A stretch of DNA of 64,000 bases from Nitrosomonadales bacterium (GCA_025408405.1 JANYJE010000070.1:1-64000), one strand, 5' to 3'. Shown: positions 9,101-19,623, counted from the first letter of the stretch. Translations and numbers: made by a program. The notes: generated by a model not told the origin, from the sequence alone.

Positions 9101-11557
9101 ATGAAAACTCGTAACGGAAAAATGCAACTGAGCGTGTTGGCATTTGCTGTGCAAGGCGCGCTGCTGGCGATGTATGCCACCCCTGTGCGCGCGGATGACG
9201 CAGAAGCCGCAGCTTTGATGACCCCGAGCAATTACATCCAGTTTGGTGCGGTGAATACCTCAAGCAGTTCCGCCAAGTTTGGCGAATACAACGGCCTGAA
9301 CAAGATGGGTGCCGATCCGGTTATCAACTTCAACATACGCGGTGGTGATGCTTATGGCGATGGCGACGGAACGAAGCGCTGGGCTTTCACGGGCAGCGAT
9401 GTCGGCCTGAGCTCACGCGCGCTGGGGGCCTCGGTGAGCAATCAGGGGCAATGGAGCTTAGGTGTCGGCTACGATGAATTGAGCCACAACGTCTCGGATA
9501 CCTACCAAACCCCATATCTTGGCAGCATGGGCGGCAGTAGCTTCACCATGCCTGCCGGTTTTGGTACGGTCAGTACGGCTGCAGCTGGAACGGCTCCGAC
9601 GGGTACGGATGCACTGACTGCGGCGCAAAAAGCGGCTTTTCACACGATGGATATATCCAGTATCAGGAAGAATGGTTCTATCAGTGCAGGTGTCAACCTG
9701 AATGCGCAATGGGATGTCAAATTCGACTTCAACCATCTGGAACAGTCGGGTGCAAAGCTGATGGCGTTCGGGTCGATGGCTAATCTGGGAGCCGCCCCAA
9801 CTGTACTTGGCGAGGTGGTTTCGGTTCTGCCGAACCCTACCAACTACACGACCGATACGATCAATCTGGCGCTGAACTGGGTAGGGGAAAAGGCACACAT
9901 GAGTACCTCGTATTTTGGTTCCTTTTTCCGGGACAATTATAACGGCGTTAATTTCCAAACCTTCGGTGCCAGTGCAGCCCCTGCAGGTGTAAGCATGATG
10001 CAAACCATGAGCACCGCGCCCAACAATGACTTTCATCAGTTGAACCTGAAGGGCGGGTATGATTTCTCTTCCAAGACGAAATTGATCGGCGGCTTCTCGT
10101 ATGGTTTGAATACGCAGAATGATAGCTACGCGGTAGACTCGATCTCGATGGCTGGTGCTCTTCCGCAAGGCTCGCTGGGTGGAATGGTGCGCAATACCCA
10201 TGTTGATTTGAGGCTGATAGATCAGACTACCAAGGATCTGGCGCTGTCTGCAGGCGTTAAAGTTGACGAACGCTTTAACCAGACCGCGTCGAATTTCTAT
10301 TACTTCAATGCGCTGGACGGAGCAAACCTTTCCCCTCCCAATCCAACGTCTGATCATCGTGCATATTTTCCGAACACGCCGTACAGCAACAGGAAAACCC
10401 AGGCAGAACTGGCAGGCGACTACCGTCTCACCAAGGATCAGCACGTGCGGCTTGCTTACAATCGTGAGAATATCAAGCGCTGGTGCGACCAGTATGCAGT
10501 AGGCGGTCTGGGAACGGTAACTACTGCTCTTTCTGCAACTGCTGTTGCTACAACTGCGATTAGTTCTTTTCCTGCAGGTACCGATTGCGTTGTTGCTCCT
10601 GGCAGTCAGGATGACAAGCTTAGCGCGACTTACAAGCTCAGGGCCAGCGAGGATCTGAACCTGAACATGGGATACTCCTATAGCAAGCGCGTGACAACTT
10701 CTGACCCATACGCGATCACGGCACGGCTGGGAACCAATGGAAATGCCAATCCAGCCCCTACTACCGGCCTCACCATGGGGCTGAACGGCGGTGATTACGT
10801 GGGCTTCTATCCGGCTTTCGATGCCTCTCGCACGGAACAGACGGTTAAAGCGGGCGCCAACTGGCAGGCCAGTGAAAAAATGTCTCTGGAAATGGTGGGA
10901 AGATACACCGGAATCAATTTCGGCGACTCTACCTACGGTGTGCAGCAAGGCAACTCGTGGAGCGTGAATCTGGATGCCAACTACAGCTACAGCGAGAATG
11001 CTTCTGTTTTCATGTATCTGACCCAGCAGCACAGAGAGCGGGATTTGACAGATCTGCAAAGGTCTCCATATCTGGCAGCAGCTGCCCCTACAGCTACAGC
11101 AATTGGCATACCATCGGGCGCCACCTGGACCGACAAGCTTAAAGATAATCAGACGACCCTGGGTATAGGAGCCAAGCAGAGAGGATTGATGGGATCCAGG
11201 CTTGAGCTTGCCGAAGACTTGACCTACTCCCTGGGCCAGACTGACTACGGCACATTGCTCAACTATGCGACAACCACGACGGGCGGTTTGACTTGCAGCG
11301 ATCCCCATATCTTGTCATGCGGTGATCTGCCCACCATCAGGAACCAGATGATGCAGTTCAAGCTCACCGGAAAATACCAGATCGACAAGAATGCCCTGGT
11401 CGGTATGGGTTACATGTTCCAGCAGTTGGAGAGCAGCGACTATTATTACAATGGCCTGCAGACCGGTTACACAGCGAACTCGATGATGCCGACGAATCAG
11501 CAGTCTGGCAGCTACATTGTGCACGTGGTCGCAGTAAGTTACTCTCACAACTTCTAG
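9101..11557 (+). CDS. mtoB: Outer-membrane beta-barrel porin, MtrB/PioB/MtoB family
   Basis: Signal peptide, long aromatic/polar alternating strands, terminal ...SYIVHVVAVSYSHNF ending in Phe; adjacent to decaheme gene. Confidence 0.88.
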   Translation: MKTRNGKMQLSVLAFAVQGALLAMYATPVRADDAEAAALMTPSNYIQFGAVNTSSSSAKFGEYNGLNKMGADPVINFNIRGGDAYGDGDGTKRWAFTGSDVGLSSRALGASVSNQGQWSLGVGYDELSHNVSDTYQTPYLGSMGGSSFTMPAGFGTVSTAAAGTAPTGTDALTAAQKAAFHTMDISSIRKNGSISAGVNLNAQWDVKFDFNHLEQSGAKLMAFGSMANLGAAPTVLGEVVSVLPNPTNYTTDTINLALNWVGEKAHMSTSYFGSFFRDNYNGVNFQTFGASAAPAGVSMMQTMSTAPNNDFHQLNLKGGYDFSSKTKLIGGFSYGLNTQNDSYAVDSISMAGALPQGSLGGMVRNTHVDLRLIDQTTKDLALSAGVKVDERFNQTASNFYYFNALDGANLSPPNPTSDHRAYFPNTPYSNRKTQAELAGDYRLTKDQHVRLAYNRENIKRWCDQYAVGGLGTVTTALSATAVATTAISSFPAGTDCVVAPGSQDDKLSATYKLRASEDLNLNMGYSYSKRVTTSDPYAITARLGTNGNANPAPTTGLTMGLNGGDYVGFYPAFDASRTEQTVKAGANWQASEKMSLEMVGRYTGINFGDSTYGVQQGNSWSVNLDANYSYSENASVFMYLTQQHRERDLTDLQRSPYLAAAAPTATAIGIPSGATWTDKLKDNQTTLGIGAKQRGLMGSRLELAEDLTYSLGQTDYGTLLNYATTTTGGLTCSDPHILSCGDLPTIRNQMMQFKLTGKYQIDKNALVGMGYMFQQLESSDYYYNGLQTGYTANSMMPTNQQSGSYIVHVVAVSYSHNF

Positions 11558-11583
11558 TAAGTTCTTTATGGAATGAGCGGGCA

Positions 11584-11614
11584 AACGGGACACGGCATCA
11601 GGTGCCCCGTTTTT
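11584..11614 (+). terminator. Terminator-like hairpin between mtoB and cymA-like gene
   Basis: aacgggacac-ggcatcag-gtgccccgtt followed by tttt. Confidence 0.7.
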
Positions 11615-11664
11615 CTTGAGCAATATGGAATATCGCAAGAAATTTTTTCAGAGTGGAGAAAGCA

Positions 11665-12258
11665 ATGGATAACAAAGCGGGCTTTATAAAACGTACCTGG
11701 ACTATTCTGAAGCAGCCCAGCGCCAAATATTCTTTGATCGGCATTGCCACGGTCTCCTTTTTTGCCGGCATTATTTTCTGGGGCGGCTTCAATACCGGGA
11801 TGGAGGCGACCAATCAACTCGAGTTCTGCATAGGCTGCCATGAAATGCGTGACAACGTGTTCAAGGAGTACAAGGAGACCATCCATTATTCCAATCGCAC
11901 CGGGGTGCGCGCCATCTGTTCGGACTGTCATGTACCCAAAGACTGGGTGCACAAGTTGTGGCGCAAGATTCAGGCCAGCGGTGAAGTTTATGGAAAGCTT
12001 ACTGGCTACGTTGATACGCCGGAAAAATTCAATGCCCATCGCATGGAAATGGCGACTAACGAATGGAATCGCATGAAGGGTTCCGACTCGCGTGAATGCC
12101 GTAACTGTCACAGTTTTGACGCGATGAGCGGTGACATACAAAAACAGACTATCTACCAGAGACACATGAAAGCGAAAGCAGAAGGACAGACCTGTATCGA
12201 TTGCCACAAGGGTATCGCCCACAAGCTGCCCAAGGAATACAGAGATCCGGATGAATGA
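11665..12258 (+). CDS. cymA: Tetraheme NapC/NirT/CymA-type inner-membrane quinol-interacting cytochrome
   Basis: N-terminal TM helix; CIGCH, CSDCH, CRNCH, CIDCH; NapC/NirT pattern; linked to mtoDAB. Confidence 0.87.
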   Translation: MDNKAGFIKRTWTILKQPSAKYSLIGIATVSFFAGIIFWGGFNTGMEATNQLEFCIGCHEMRDNVFKEYKETIHYSNRTGVRAICSDCHVPKDWVHKLWRKIQASGEVYGKLTGYVDTPEKFNAHRMEMATNEWNRMKGSDSRECRNCHSFDAMSGDIQKQTIYQRHMKAKAEGQTCIDCHKGIAHKLPKEYRDPDE

Positions 12259-12301
12259 TCTGAACAAACAACAGGAGTTTTAACGTTCCTCCAGCAAAAG
12301 C

Positions 12302-12336
12302 ATCCCCTCGACTGTAATTCGGTAGAGGGGATTTTT
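12302..12336 (+). terminator. Rho-independent terminator downstream of the mto cluster
   Basis: atcccctc ... gaggggat ttttt. Confidence 0.8.
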
Positions 12337-14152
12337 ACATCTGGCTGGCTGGCGGCGCCACCTTCACGACTTCTTCCAGCGTCGTCATTCCAGCTGCAAC
12401 TTTCATGGCGCCGGAAATGCGCAATGGCCGCATGCCTTCGCGTGCTGCCAGTTCGCGGATGGGGGCAGTGTCAGTGGCGGGGGTGACCAGCTTGCGTAAC
12501 TCGGGAGTCATCAGCAGTATTTCGTAAATGCCGATGCGCCCCATATAGCCTGTCATGCGGCATTCCAGGCAGCCCACCGGTTGATGAATTTGCTCCGGGC
12601 GTTTGGCTTTCCACGGCGACACCAGGCTGTCCCACTGTTCCTTCTCATCTTCCTGCAGAGGCACCGGTTTTTTGCAGCGCGGGCACAGCGTGCGCACCAG
12701 TCGCTGCCCCATTACCCCTAGCAGGGTTGCATTGAGCATGTAAGACGGAACGCCCAGGTCGAGCAGGCGCGTGATAGCCGCAGGAGCATCATTAGTGTGC
12801 AGCGTGGACAGCACCAGGTGCCCGGTAAGTGCTGCCTGGATCGCCATGTCGGCAGTTTCCAGGTCGCGTATCTCGCCTATCATGATGATGTCCGGATCCT
12901 GCCGCATCAGTGCGCGCACCCCGTCGGCAAAGCCTAATTCGATGGCATGCTGCACCTGCATTTGGTTGAACGCGGGTTCGACCATTTCGATCGGATCTTC
13001 GATGGTGCAGACATTCACCTCGGATGTGGCCAGGTGCTTGAGCGTCGAATACAGCGTTGTGGTTTTGCCCGAGCCGGTTGGCCCGGTAACAAGGATGATG
13101 CCATTGGGCTGTGAAGTCATCTGCTGCCAGCGTGCCAGATCTTCGTCGGAAAAACCGAGTTCGGAAAAGTCGCGCACCAGCACCTCGGGGTCGAAGACAC
13201 GCATCACCAGTTTCTCGCCAAATGCGGTTGGTAACGTCGACAGGCGTAATTCGATTTCCTGCCCCTCGGCCGTGCGCGTCTTGATGCGGCCATCCTGGGG
13301 GCGGCGCTTCTCCACCAAGTCCATGCGGCCCAGCACCTTGATGCGGCTGGTCATGGCGGCCATTACCGACATGGGAACCTGATATACCTGGTGCAGCACG
13401 CCGTCGATGCGGAAGCGCACGATTCCCAGTTCACGCCTGGGCTCGATGTGGATATCCGAGGCGCGTTGGTCAAAGGCGTATTGCCACAGCCAGTCCACAA
13501 TATGCACGATGTTCTGATCGTTGGCATCGAACTGGCGATTGCTCTTGCCCATTTCTACTAACTGCTCAAACGAGGCCTGCCCGGAGATGCCAGCACGATC
13601 AACCTTGGTTGCACTCTTCACCGAGCGTGCAAGGTTGTAGAACTCGACCAGAAAGCGGCTGATGTCGGGCGGGGTGGCCATCACCCGGCGGATTTCCTTG
13701 CGCAGTATGGGCTGCAGCACACTCTCCCATTCGCGCAGGAAGGGCTCGGCGGTGGCGATCACGACTTCGCGCTGGGTTACCTGCACCGGCAAAATGCCGA
13801 AGCGAGCAGCATAGTCGCTGGACATGATGTCGGTGACGGCGGAGAAATCAATTTTCAGCGGGTCGATGTGCAAATACTCTAGGCCAACCTGCCCCGCCAG
13901 CCACTCAGTCAGTGCTTCGAGCGTGAGCAGCTTGTGTGGGGATCGTTGGGACTTCCAGTTCTGCTCACTGACGGTTACCAGCGGGTGCGTGTCATGTCGC
14001 AGGCTGCGCTTGGCTGCGATCAGGGCATCGGCTTCTGCTCTGCCTACCATACTGTCGTTCACCAGCATGTCGAGCAGCTCGAGCAGCGTCAGCTTGTGCT
14101 CGCGTCTTTCCTCTTGCTTCTGGGCCACTTGTTTCTTGATTTCCTGTTTCAT
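12335..14152 (-). CDS. GspE/PilB-type secretion ATPase
   Basis: GPTGSGKTTTLYSTLKHL, IEDPIE, MRQDPDIIMIGEIRDLETADMAIQAALTGHLVLSTLHTNDA, CXXC pairs. Confidence 0.92.
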   Translation of the reverse strand: MKQEIKKQVAQKQEERREHKLTLLELLDMLVNDSMVGRAEADALIAAKRSLRHDTHPLVTVSEQNWKSQRSPHKLLTLEALTEWLAGQVGLEYLHIDPLKIDFSAVTDIMSSDYAARFGILPVQVTQREVVIATAEPFLREWESVLQPILRKEIRRVMATPPDISRFLVEFYNLARSVKSATKVDRAGISGQASFEQLVEMGKSNRQFDANDQNIVHIVDWLWQYAFDQRASDIHIEPRRELGIVRFRIDGVLHQVYQVPMSVMAAMTSRIKVLGRMDLVEKRRPQDGRIKTRTAEGQEIELRLSTLPTAFGEKLVMRVFDPEVLVRDFSELGFSDEDLARWQQMTSQPNGIILVTGPTGSGKTTTLYSTLKHLATSEVNVCTIEDPIEMVEPAFNQMQVQHAIELGFADGVRALMRQDPDIIMIGEIRDLETADMAIQAALTGHLVLSTLHTNDAPAAITRLLDLGVPSYMLNATLLGVMGQRLVRTLCPRCKKPVPLQEDEKEQWDSLVSPWKAKRPEQIHQPVGCLECRMTGYMGRIGIYEILLMTPELRKLVTPATDTAPIRELAAREGMRPLRISGAMKVAAGMTTLEEVVKVAPPASQM

Positions 14153-14223
14153 GGTTTTACCCTTGCGCTCATGGCTAAACTATACTGGCATTGTAGCCAT
14201 AACTCGGAGCTGTGTATCGCGCT

Positions 14224-15825
14224 ATGCATGACACTCCACAAACCGATGGTGATATCCAGCGCAGGCTGATCGCCGCCTTGCGCGACGCACGCTGCTACCC
14301 GCATGCGGCCAGCAGCGTGCGGCTTGTTGAGACGCATATTTCCTGGGTGCTGCTGGCCGGGCGCTACGCCTACAAAATAAAAAAATCGGTCAACCTGGGC
14401 TTTCTTGATTTCACCACACTTTCGGCGCGTCGCTTCTTTTGTGAAGAAGAGATACGTCTCAACCGGCGTCTGGCGCCGCAGATCTATCTCGATGTCATTG
14501 CTATCGGCGGCAAGCCGGATGCACCCGTGCTGGGGGCCGAGCCGGCACTGGAATATGCCGTCAGGATGCGACGTTTTACGGTGTCACGGCAGATGGACAG
14601 GTTGCTTGCGCGCGACCGGGTGTTGCCCAGGCACATGGATATACTGGCCGGCACTATTGCCCACTTTCATGGCGGGTTGCCTGCAGCGGGGGCGGCGAGC
14701 CCATACGGTACGGCCGCAGCCATCCGTGCAGCGGCCATGGAAAATTTCAGACACCTGCTGGCATTGCTTGGTGATTCGTCCGATCAGGCCAGCGTAGCTG
14801 CTTTGCAACAGGCGAGCGAAGCCGAGTTCGCGATCTGTGAGCCGCACTTTGTAGCACGGCATGCGCAAGGCTATGTGCGTGAATGCCACGGTGATCTGCA
14901 TCTGGGCAATATCGTGCTGCTTGGCCAGCAGCCAGTTCCTTTCGATGGAATCGAGTTCAATCCCGCCTTGCGCTGGATAGATGTCATCAGCGAGATCGCG
15001 TTTACCGTGATGGATCTGCAGCAGTACCAGCGCCATGACCTTGCCAGCCGATTCTTGAACACATGGTTGCAGGAGAGTGGTGACTACAGCGGTGTTGCTG
15101 TGCTGCATTTCTATATTGCCTACCGTGCTGCGGTACGCGCCAAAGTCAGCGCCATCCGCGCGGCACAGGCCGGCCTGGGCAAACGCGATCAGGCAGCTGC
15201 GCTGGCAAGCTGCCGCAGCTATCTGCAGCTTTCCGCGCAAAGTCTGGCTTGCGGCAGGCCTGTGCTGATCATTACCCACGGCTTGCCGGGCTCGGGCAAG
15301 ACCACCTTTGCACAGGCTGCGCTGGAACGGCTGGGCGCCATACGCATACGTTCAGATGTCGAGCGCAAGCGTTTGCATGACCTGTCTCCACTGGCTGCAA
15401 GCCTCGCGCAGTCTGGGTCTGGGCTGTATGGTACGGATGCAACACAGCGCACCTACACACGCCTGCTCGATCTGGCGCGTAGCCTGCTGGCTGCGGGATA
15501 TCCCGTAATCGTGGATGCGGCTTTTCTTAAACAGACTGAGCGCGCACAATTCCGGAAACTTGCCCGGGAGCTGGCTGTGCCCTTTGTTATCGCTTCCATG
15601 CAAGCCAGCGACAGCATCCTGAGTGCGCGCATTACCCGGCGCCTGCAGGCGGGTAATGATGCCTCCGAGGCAGATCTTGCCGTGCTGCAGCTGCTGCAGG
15701 AAAAACAGAAGTTGTTGTCGCCGGAGGAACGCCGCAGTACAGTGGTGTTTGTAAATGAGGGGGCAGGGTTTACGGAATCTGCGTGGGGAACTCTGGATCA
15801 ATTAATGCGCATACCCGCTGCTTGA
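14224..15825 (+). CDS. Bifunctional aminoglycoside-phosphotransferase-like / AAA (zeta-like) ATP-binding protein
   Basis: N-terminal APH-like ECHGDLHLGNIVL, C-terminal ITHGLPGSGKTTFAQAALERLGAIRIRSDVERKRL. Confidence 0.85.
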   Translation: MHDTPQTDGDIQRRLIAALRDARCYPHAASSVRLVETHISWVLLAGRYAYKIKKSVNLGFLDFTTLSARRFFCEEEIRLNRRLAPQIYLDVIAIGGKPDAPVLGAEPALEYAVRMRRFTVSRQMDRLLARDRVLPRHMDILAGTIAHFHGGLPAAGAASPYGTAAAIRAAAMENFRHLLALLGDSSDQASVAALQQASEAEFAICEPHFVARHAQGYVRECHGDLHLGNIVLLGQQPVPFDGIEFNPALRWIDVISEIAFTVMDLQQYQRHDLASRFLNTWLQESGDYSGVAVLHFYIAYRAAVRAKVSAIRAAQAGLGKRDQAAALASCRSYLQLSAQSLACGRPVLIITHGLPGSGKTTFAQAALERLGAIRIRSDVERKRLHDLSPLAASLAQSGSGLYGTDATQRTYTRLLDLARSLLAAGYPVIVDAAFLKQTERAQFRKLARELAVPFVIASMQASDSILSARITRRLQAGNDASEADLAVLQLLQEKQKLLSPEERRSTVVFVNEGAGFTESAWGTLDQLMRIPAA

Positions 15826-15839
15826 AAAAGGAGAAATAA

Positions 15840-16652
15840 ATGGCCGGACAAAGCGAGATCAGCAACATGGCGCTATTCTGCGACTTCGAGAACGTGGCGC
15901 TTGGCGTGCGCGACGCCAAATATGCACAGTTTGATATCCGCAAGGTGCTGGAACGCTTGCTGCTCAAGGGCAGCATCGTGGTGAAGAAGGCTTATTGCGA
16001 CTGGGACAGGTACAAGGAGTTCAAGGCCACCATGCACGAAGCGGCCTTCGAGCTGATCGAGATCCCGCATGTGCGCCAGTCCGGCAAGAATTCGGCCGAC
16101 ATCCGTCTGGTGGTGGATGCGCTGGATCTCTGCTACACCAAGGAGCACGTGGACACCTTCGTAATTATCAGCGGCGATTCGGATTTTTCCCCGCTGGTTT
16201 CCAAGCTGCGCGAAAACAACAAGTATGTGATAGGAATAGGTGTCAAGGACTCGACCTCAGACCTGCTCAGTGCCAACTGTGACGAGTTTATTTTTTACGA
16301 CGACCTGGTGCGCGAGCAGGAAGCAAAACAGAAACGCAAAGCCAAAAAGGCGCCGGTGAAAGATGTTGCGGACAAGAAAATAGCGGCCAGCAGCAGCGAT
16401 GACAACAAGCGCCAGGAAGCACTCGATTTTATCGTGGAGACTGTCGAAGCACTGATTGCCGAGCGTGGCACGGATGAAAAAATATGGGGCTCGCTGGTCA
16501 AGACCACCATGCAGCGGCGCAGGCCGGGCTTCACCGAGTCTTCCTACGGCTATCGTTCCTTCAAGGATCTGGTTGAAGATGCGCAGAAGCACAAACTGCT
16601 GGCTGTGGTGCGCGACGACAAATCGAGCCAGTACACCATACGTTTGCCTTAG
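15840..16652 (+). CDS. NYN domain (LabA-like) protein with C-terminal OST-HTH/LOTUS-like domain
   Basis: [13 protein letters not shown]...[14 protein letters not shown]...[31 protein letters not shown]-terminal [34 protein letters not shown]. Confidence 0.88.
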   Translation: MAGQSEISNMALFCDFENVALGVRDAKYAQFDIRKVLERLLLKGSIVVKKAYCDWDRYKEFKATMHEAAFELIEIPHVRQSGKNSADIRLVVDALDLCYTKEHVDTFVIISGDSDFSPLVSKLRENNKYVIGIGVKDSTSDLLSANCDEFIFYDDLVREQEAKQKRKAKKAPVKDVADKKIAASSSDDNKRQEALDFIVETVEALIAERGTDEKIWGSLVKTTMQRRRPGFTESSYGYRSFKDLVEDAQKHKLLAVVRDDKSSQYTIRLP

Positions 16653-16723
16653 GCAGCGTATTTCCCCTTTTTGTCATTTTGAGGAGTAATATTTTTATTT
16701 CTCACTTACCCAAGGAGATTGTC

Positions 16724-17773
16724 ATGATGGATATCACCAAGTTACTGGCTGATGAAGCCGAGCACCTGCTCAAGCATCGCTGTGTTGGAATCCCCAAAGA
16801 ATCATTGCATCTTCCCGGTCCCGATTATGTCGACCGCGTGGTGTCGCTGAAAGACCGCAAGCCCGGTGTGCTACGCAGCCTGCAGGCGCTGTATGGCCAC
16901 GGAAGGCTGGCGAATACCGGCTACCTGTCCCTGTTGCCGGTCGATCAGGGTGTGGAACATTCAGGCGGCGCCTCGTTTGCGCCCAACCCAATTTATTTCG
17001 ACCCCGATAATATCGTCAAGCTTGCCATAGAAGGCGGCTGCAACGGTGTTGCTTCAACGCTGGGCGTGCTGAGTTCAGTTGCGCGCCGTTATGCGCACAA
17101 GATTCCGTTTATCGTGAAAATCAACCACAACGAGATGCTGACCTATCCCAATATCTACGACCAGACCCTGTTCGCCAGCGTCAATCAGGCTTTCGATATG
17201 GGTGCGGCGGCGGTGGGGGCGACAGTGTTTTACGGCTCCGAGCATTCGCGCCGCCAGATCCAGGAAATCTCCGATGCCTTCGAGCACGCCCACAGTCTGG
17301 GGTTGGCCACTATCCTGTGGGCTTACCTGCGCAATCCGGCATTCAAGGTGGGCGACAAGGATTATCATGTTTCCGCCGATCTAACTGGCCAGGCCAACCA
17401 TCTGGCAGTCACCATCAACGCGGACATCGTCAAGCAGAAAATGGCCGAGAACAACGGTGGTTACAGCGCCATTAAATTCGGCAAGACCAGCCCCAAGGTA
17501 TACAGCGATCTGACCAGCGATCACCCGATTGATCTGGTGCGCTATCAGGTGGCGAACTGCTACATGGGGCGCGCCGGGCTGATCAATTCCGGCGGCGAAT
17601 CCGGCAAGGACGACCTGCATCAGGCAGTGCGCACCGCCGTGATCAACAAGCGCGCGGGTGGCATGGGGCTGATCTCGGGGCGCAAGGCATTCCAAAAGCC
17701 GATGCAAGATGGTGTGGCGTTGCTGCATGCGATTCAGGATGTGTATGCCGCAAAAGAAGTGACGGTGGCTTAG
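16724..17773 (+). CDS. Class I fructose-bisphosphate aldolase (DhnA/FbaB-like)
   Basis: [49 protein letters not shown]...[12 protein letters not shown]. Confidence 0.92.
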   Translation: MMDITKLLADEAEHLLKHRCVGIPKESLHLPGPDYVDRVVSLKDRKPGVLRSLQALYGHGRLANTGYLSLLPVDQGVEHSGGASFAPNPIYFDPDNIVKLAIEGGCNGVASTLGVLSSVARRYAHKIPFIVKINHNEMLTYPNIYDQTLFASVNQAFDMGAAAVGATVFYGSEHSRRQIQEISDAFEHAHSLGLATILWAYLRNPAFKVGDKDYHVSADLTGQANHLAVTINADIVKQKMAENNGGYSAIKFGKTSPKVYSDLTSDHPIDLVRYQVANCYMGRAGLINSGGESGKDDLHQAVRTAVINKRAGGMGLISGRKAFQKPMQDGVALLHAIQDVYAAKEVTVA

Positions 17774-17798
17774 GACGTAACGGCGAATTGCGCTCGTC

Positions 17799-18587
17799 CT
17801 AGAATGAGTACATGGCCTTTAAACCGAAGGTGTTCATGCTGGATTGGGGTTGCACAATGCTGCAAAGGATACTGCATTGTGCGCTTCCGGGGGCAGTAGC
17901 GTAAACCGGGCCGGATTGCGTGAAGCGCCAGCTGTCGTAATAGCCCACGATATCCCAGTAATTACCAGTGCGGTAGGCGAGTTCGGCATACAGGCTCACG
18001 CTCTTGCCTGGCGAAAGCTGCGGATTGGAACTGAAGCCTGCGCTGTCCAGATGCGCATCTTCGCTGGCTCTGAATGGCAGCTTGAGGCCACCGCCACCGT
18101 GGAAACCTGCACCCTGCATGGGCCGATCCAGGCTGACGCCGGTGCGCAGAAACCAGATGGAATAATCCTCAAACTGGTTCATGTTGATGGTGCGCCGCCA
18201 GCTGTCCCAGCCCAGGCCTGCCACGTAATCGAGCCGGTGATTGCCCAGGTAATTGCGCGCAATCAGCTGGCCTTCGTGCATCATGCCGCTGTAGTCAGTC
18301 TGGGTGGAAACAGGTGTGTAGCTAAATTGGGTGTAAGTGTCATACGCAACGCGCCCGCTGTAGAGCTTTGCGTTATAAGCATAAAGCAGCCCGCTGTCGC
18401 GGTCCTCCATCCATTTCAGGTACAGCGCATAGCGGGAGCCGCTTTCTTTCAGCGTCAGTGCTGGGCTTTGCAGCGTTTCCTCCCAGCTGTACTGTTCAAT
18501 ACCTGTCCCGATTCCCCAGTCTGCATGCGCCTCTGTCGACAGGAGGGCGGTTGCAAAAAGGGTTGCAGCAAAAATTCTGGCGCTCAT
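17799..18587 (-). CDS. Putative outer-membrane beta-barrel protein
   Basis: Signal peptide MSARIFAATLFATALLSTEAHA; alternating strands; terminal ...FGLKAMYSF. Confidence 0.6.
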   Translation of the reverse strand: MSARIFAATLFATALLSTEAHADWGIGTGIEQYSWEETLQSPALTLKESGSRYALYLKWMEDRDSGLLYAYNAKLYSGRVAYDTYTQFSYTPVSTQTDYSGMMHEGQLIARNYLGNHRLDYVAGLGWDSWRRTINMNQFEDYSIWFLRTGVSLDRPMQGAGFHGGGGLKLPFRASEDAHLDSAGFSSNPQLSPGKSVSLYAELAYRTGNYWDIVGYYDSWRFTQSGPVYATAPGSAQCSILCSIVQPQSSMNTFGLKAMYSF

Positions 18588-18705
18588 GTCGTCCTCCCCG
18601 TGGCGGATTAAGGCGATTGAAGGTCTGCTTAATGCTACTACAATTGCCGGGCTGCAGCGCGCACGGAACATTTTTGCAACAGGCCGCCGTTAGGCAGGTG
18701 CCGAT

Positions 18706-19623
18706 TTACTTCAAGCCGACACTCATCTGGCGCCCCTCATTCAGTTTGGCCAGCTTGGCTTTCAGGTCAGGCAGTATCGCGGCGACGGCTTTTTCTCCCT
18801 CAAGCACAGCGAGGTGGCGCCCATTGAAATCGGTGGAGTTGATGCCCAATGTGGTTGGGCGAATGATGACGTCTGCACTGGGCAGCTCACTGCGATTAAT
18901 TGCCTGCCCCATGATGGTGAAGGTCTGCATCAGCACATCCAGGGTGCTTTCTGTTTTTCCATATTGTGGCCGGTCTGAAATATCGACGGCAATGACAAAG
19001 TCTGCACCTAGCGAGCGCGCTACACGTACCGGAACGGGGGCGACCAGCCCGCCATCGACATAGTCATGGCCGTTGATGGAAACCGGCTGAAAGATACCGG
19101 GTACGGAGCTCGACGCACGTACCGCCATGCCGGTGTTGCCGGTACGGAACACGATCATCTCGCCGCTATGCAGGTCGGTGGCGACCACTGCGAACAGCTT
19201 GTTGAGCTTCTCCAGCGTGCGTTGTTTGACGGCATTGTTGATGAAATCCTGCAAGGCCTCGCCCTTGATCACGCCACGGTTGGGCATGGACCAGTCGCTG
19301 ACCTGCCCCTCATCCATCTGCATGGTCAGACTCTGTATTTCAAAGCCGTTATATCCGGCCGCGTAAAGTGCGCCGACAACAGAGCCGGCGCTGGTGCCTA
19401 CGATAATGTCGGGAACGATGCCTTGTGCCTCCAGCGCCTTGATCACGCCGATGTGAGCGAAGCCGCGTGCCGCGCCACCGCCCAGGGCCAGTGCGATCTT
19501 TGCAGTCGGACGTACTACAGGCGCCGCAGCTGGCGGCGGGGTGGTGGTGCATGCGGCCAGCAGTAATGTAGTGGTGAGCGCCAGCAGGGCAGGCGCATGC
19601 ATGGATGGGAGTTTAATTTTCAT
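18706..19623 (-). CDS. Patatin-like phospholipase lipoprotein (RssA/NTE family)
   Basis: Lipobox-like LLLAAC; LALGGGAARGFAHIGVIKALEAQGI, GTSAGSVVGALYAAGY, DGGLVAPVPVRVARSLGADFVIAVDIS. Confidence 0.9.
   Translation of the reverse strand: MKIKLPSMHAPALLALTTTLLLAACTTTPPPAAAPVVRPTAKIALALGGGAARGFAHIGVIKALEAQGIVPDIIVGTSAGSVVGALYAAGYNGFEIQSLTMQMDEGQVSDWSMPNRGVIKGEALQDFINNAVKQRTLEKLNKLFAVVATDLHSGEMIVFRTGNTGMAVRASSSVPGIFQPVSINGHDYVDGGLVAPVPVRVARSLGADFVIAVDISDRPQYGKTESTLDVLMQTFTIMGQAINRSELPSADVIIRPTTLGINSTDFNGRHLAVLEGEKAVAAILPDLKAKLAKLNEGRQMSVGLK

Noticed and set aside
9458-11308. 616-aa minus-strand ORF antisense to mtoB
   Set aside because: Overlaps a well-supported outer-membrane porin gene; no RBS or domain recognised; mirror ORF.
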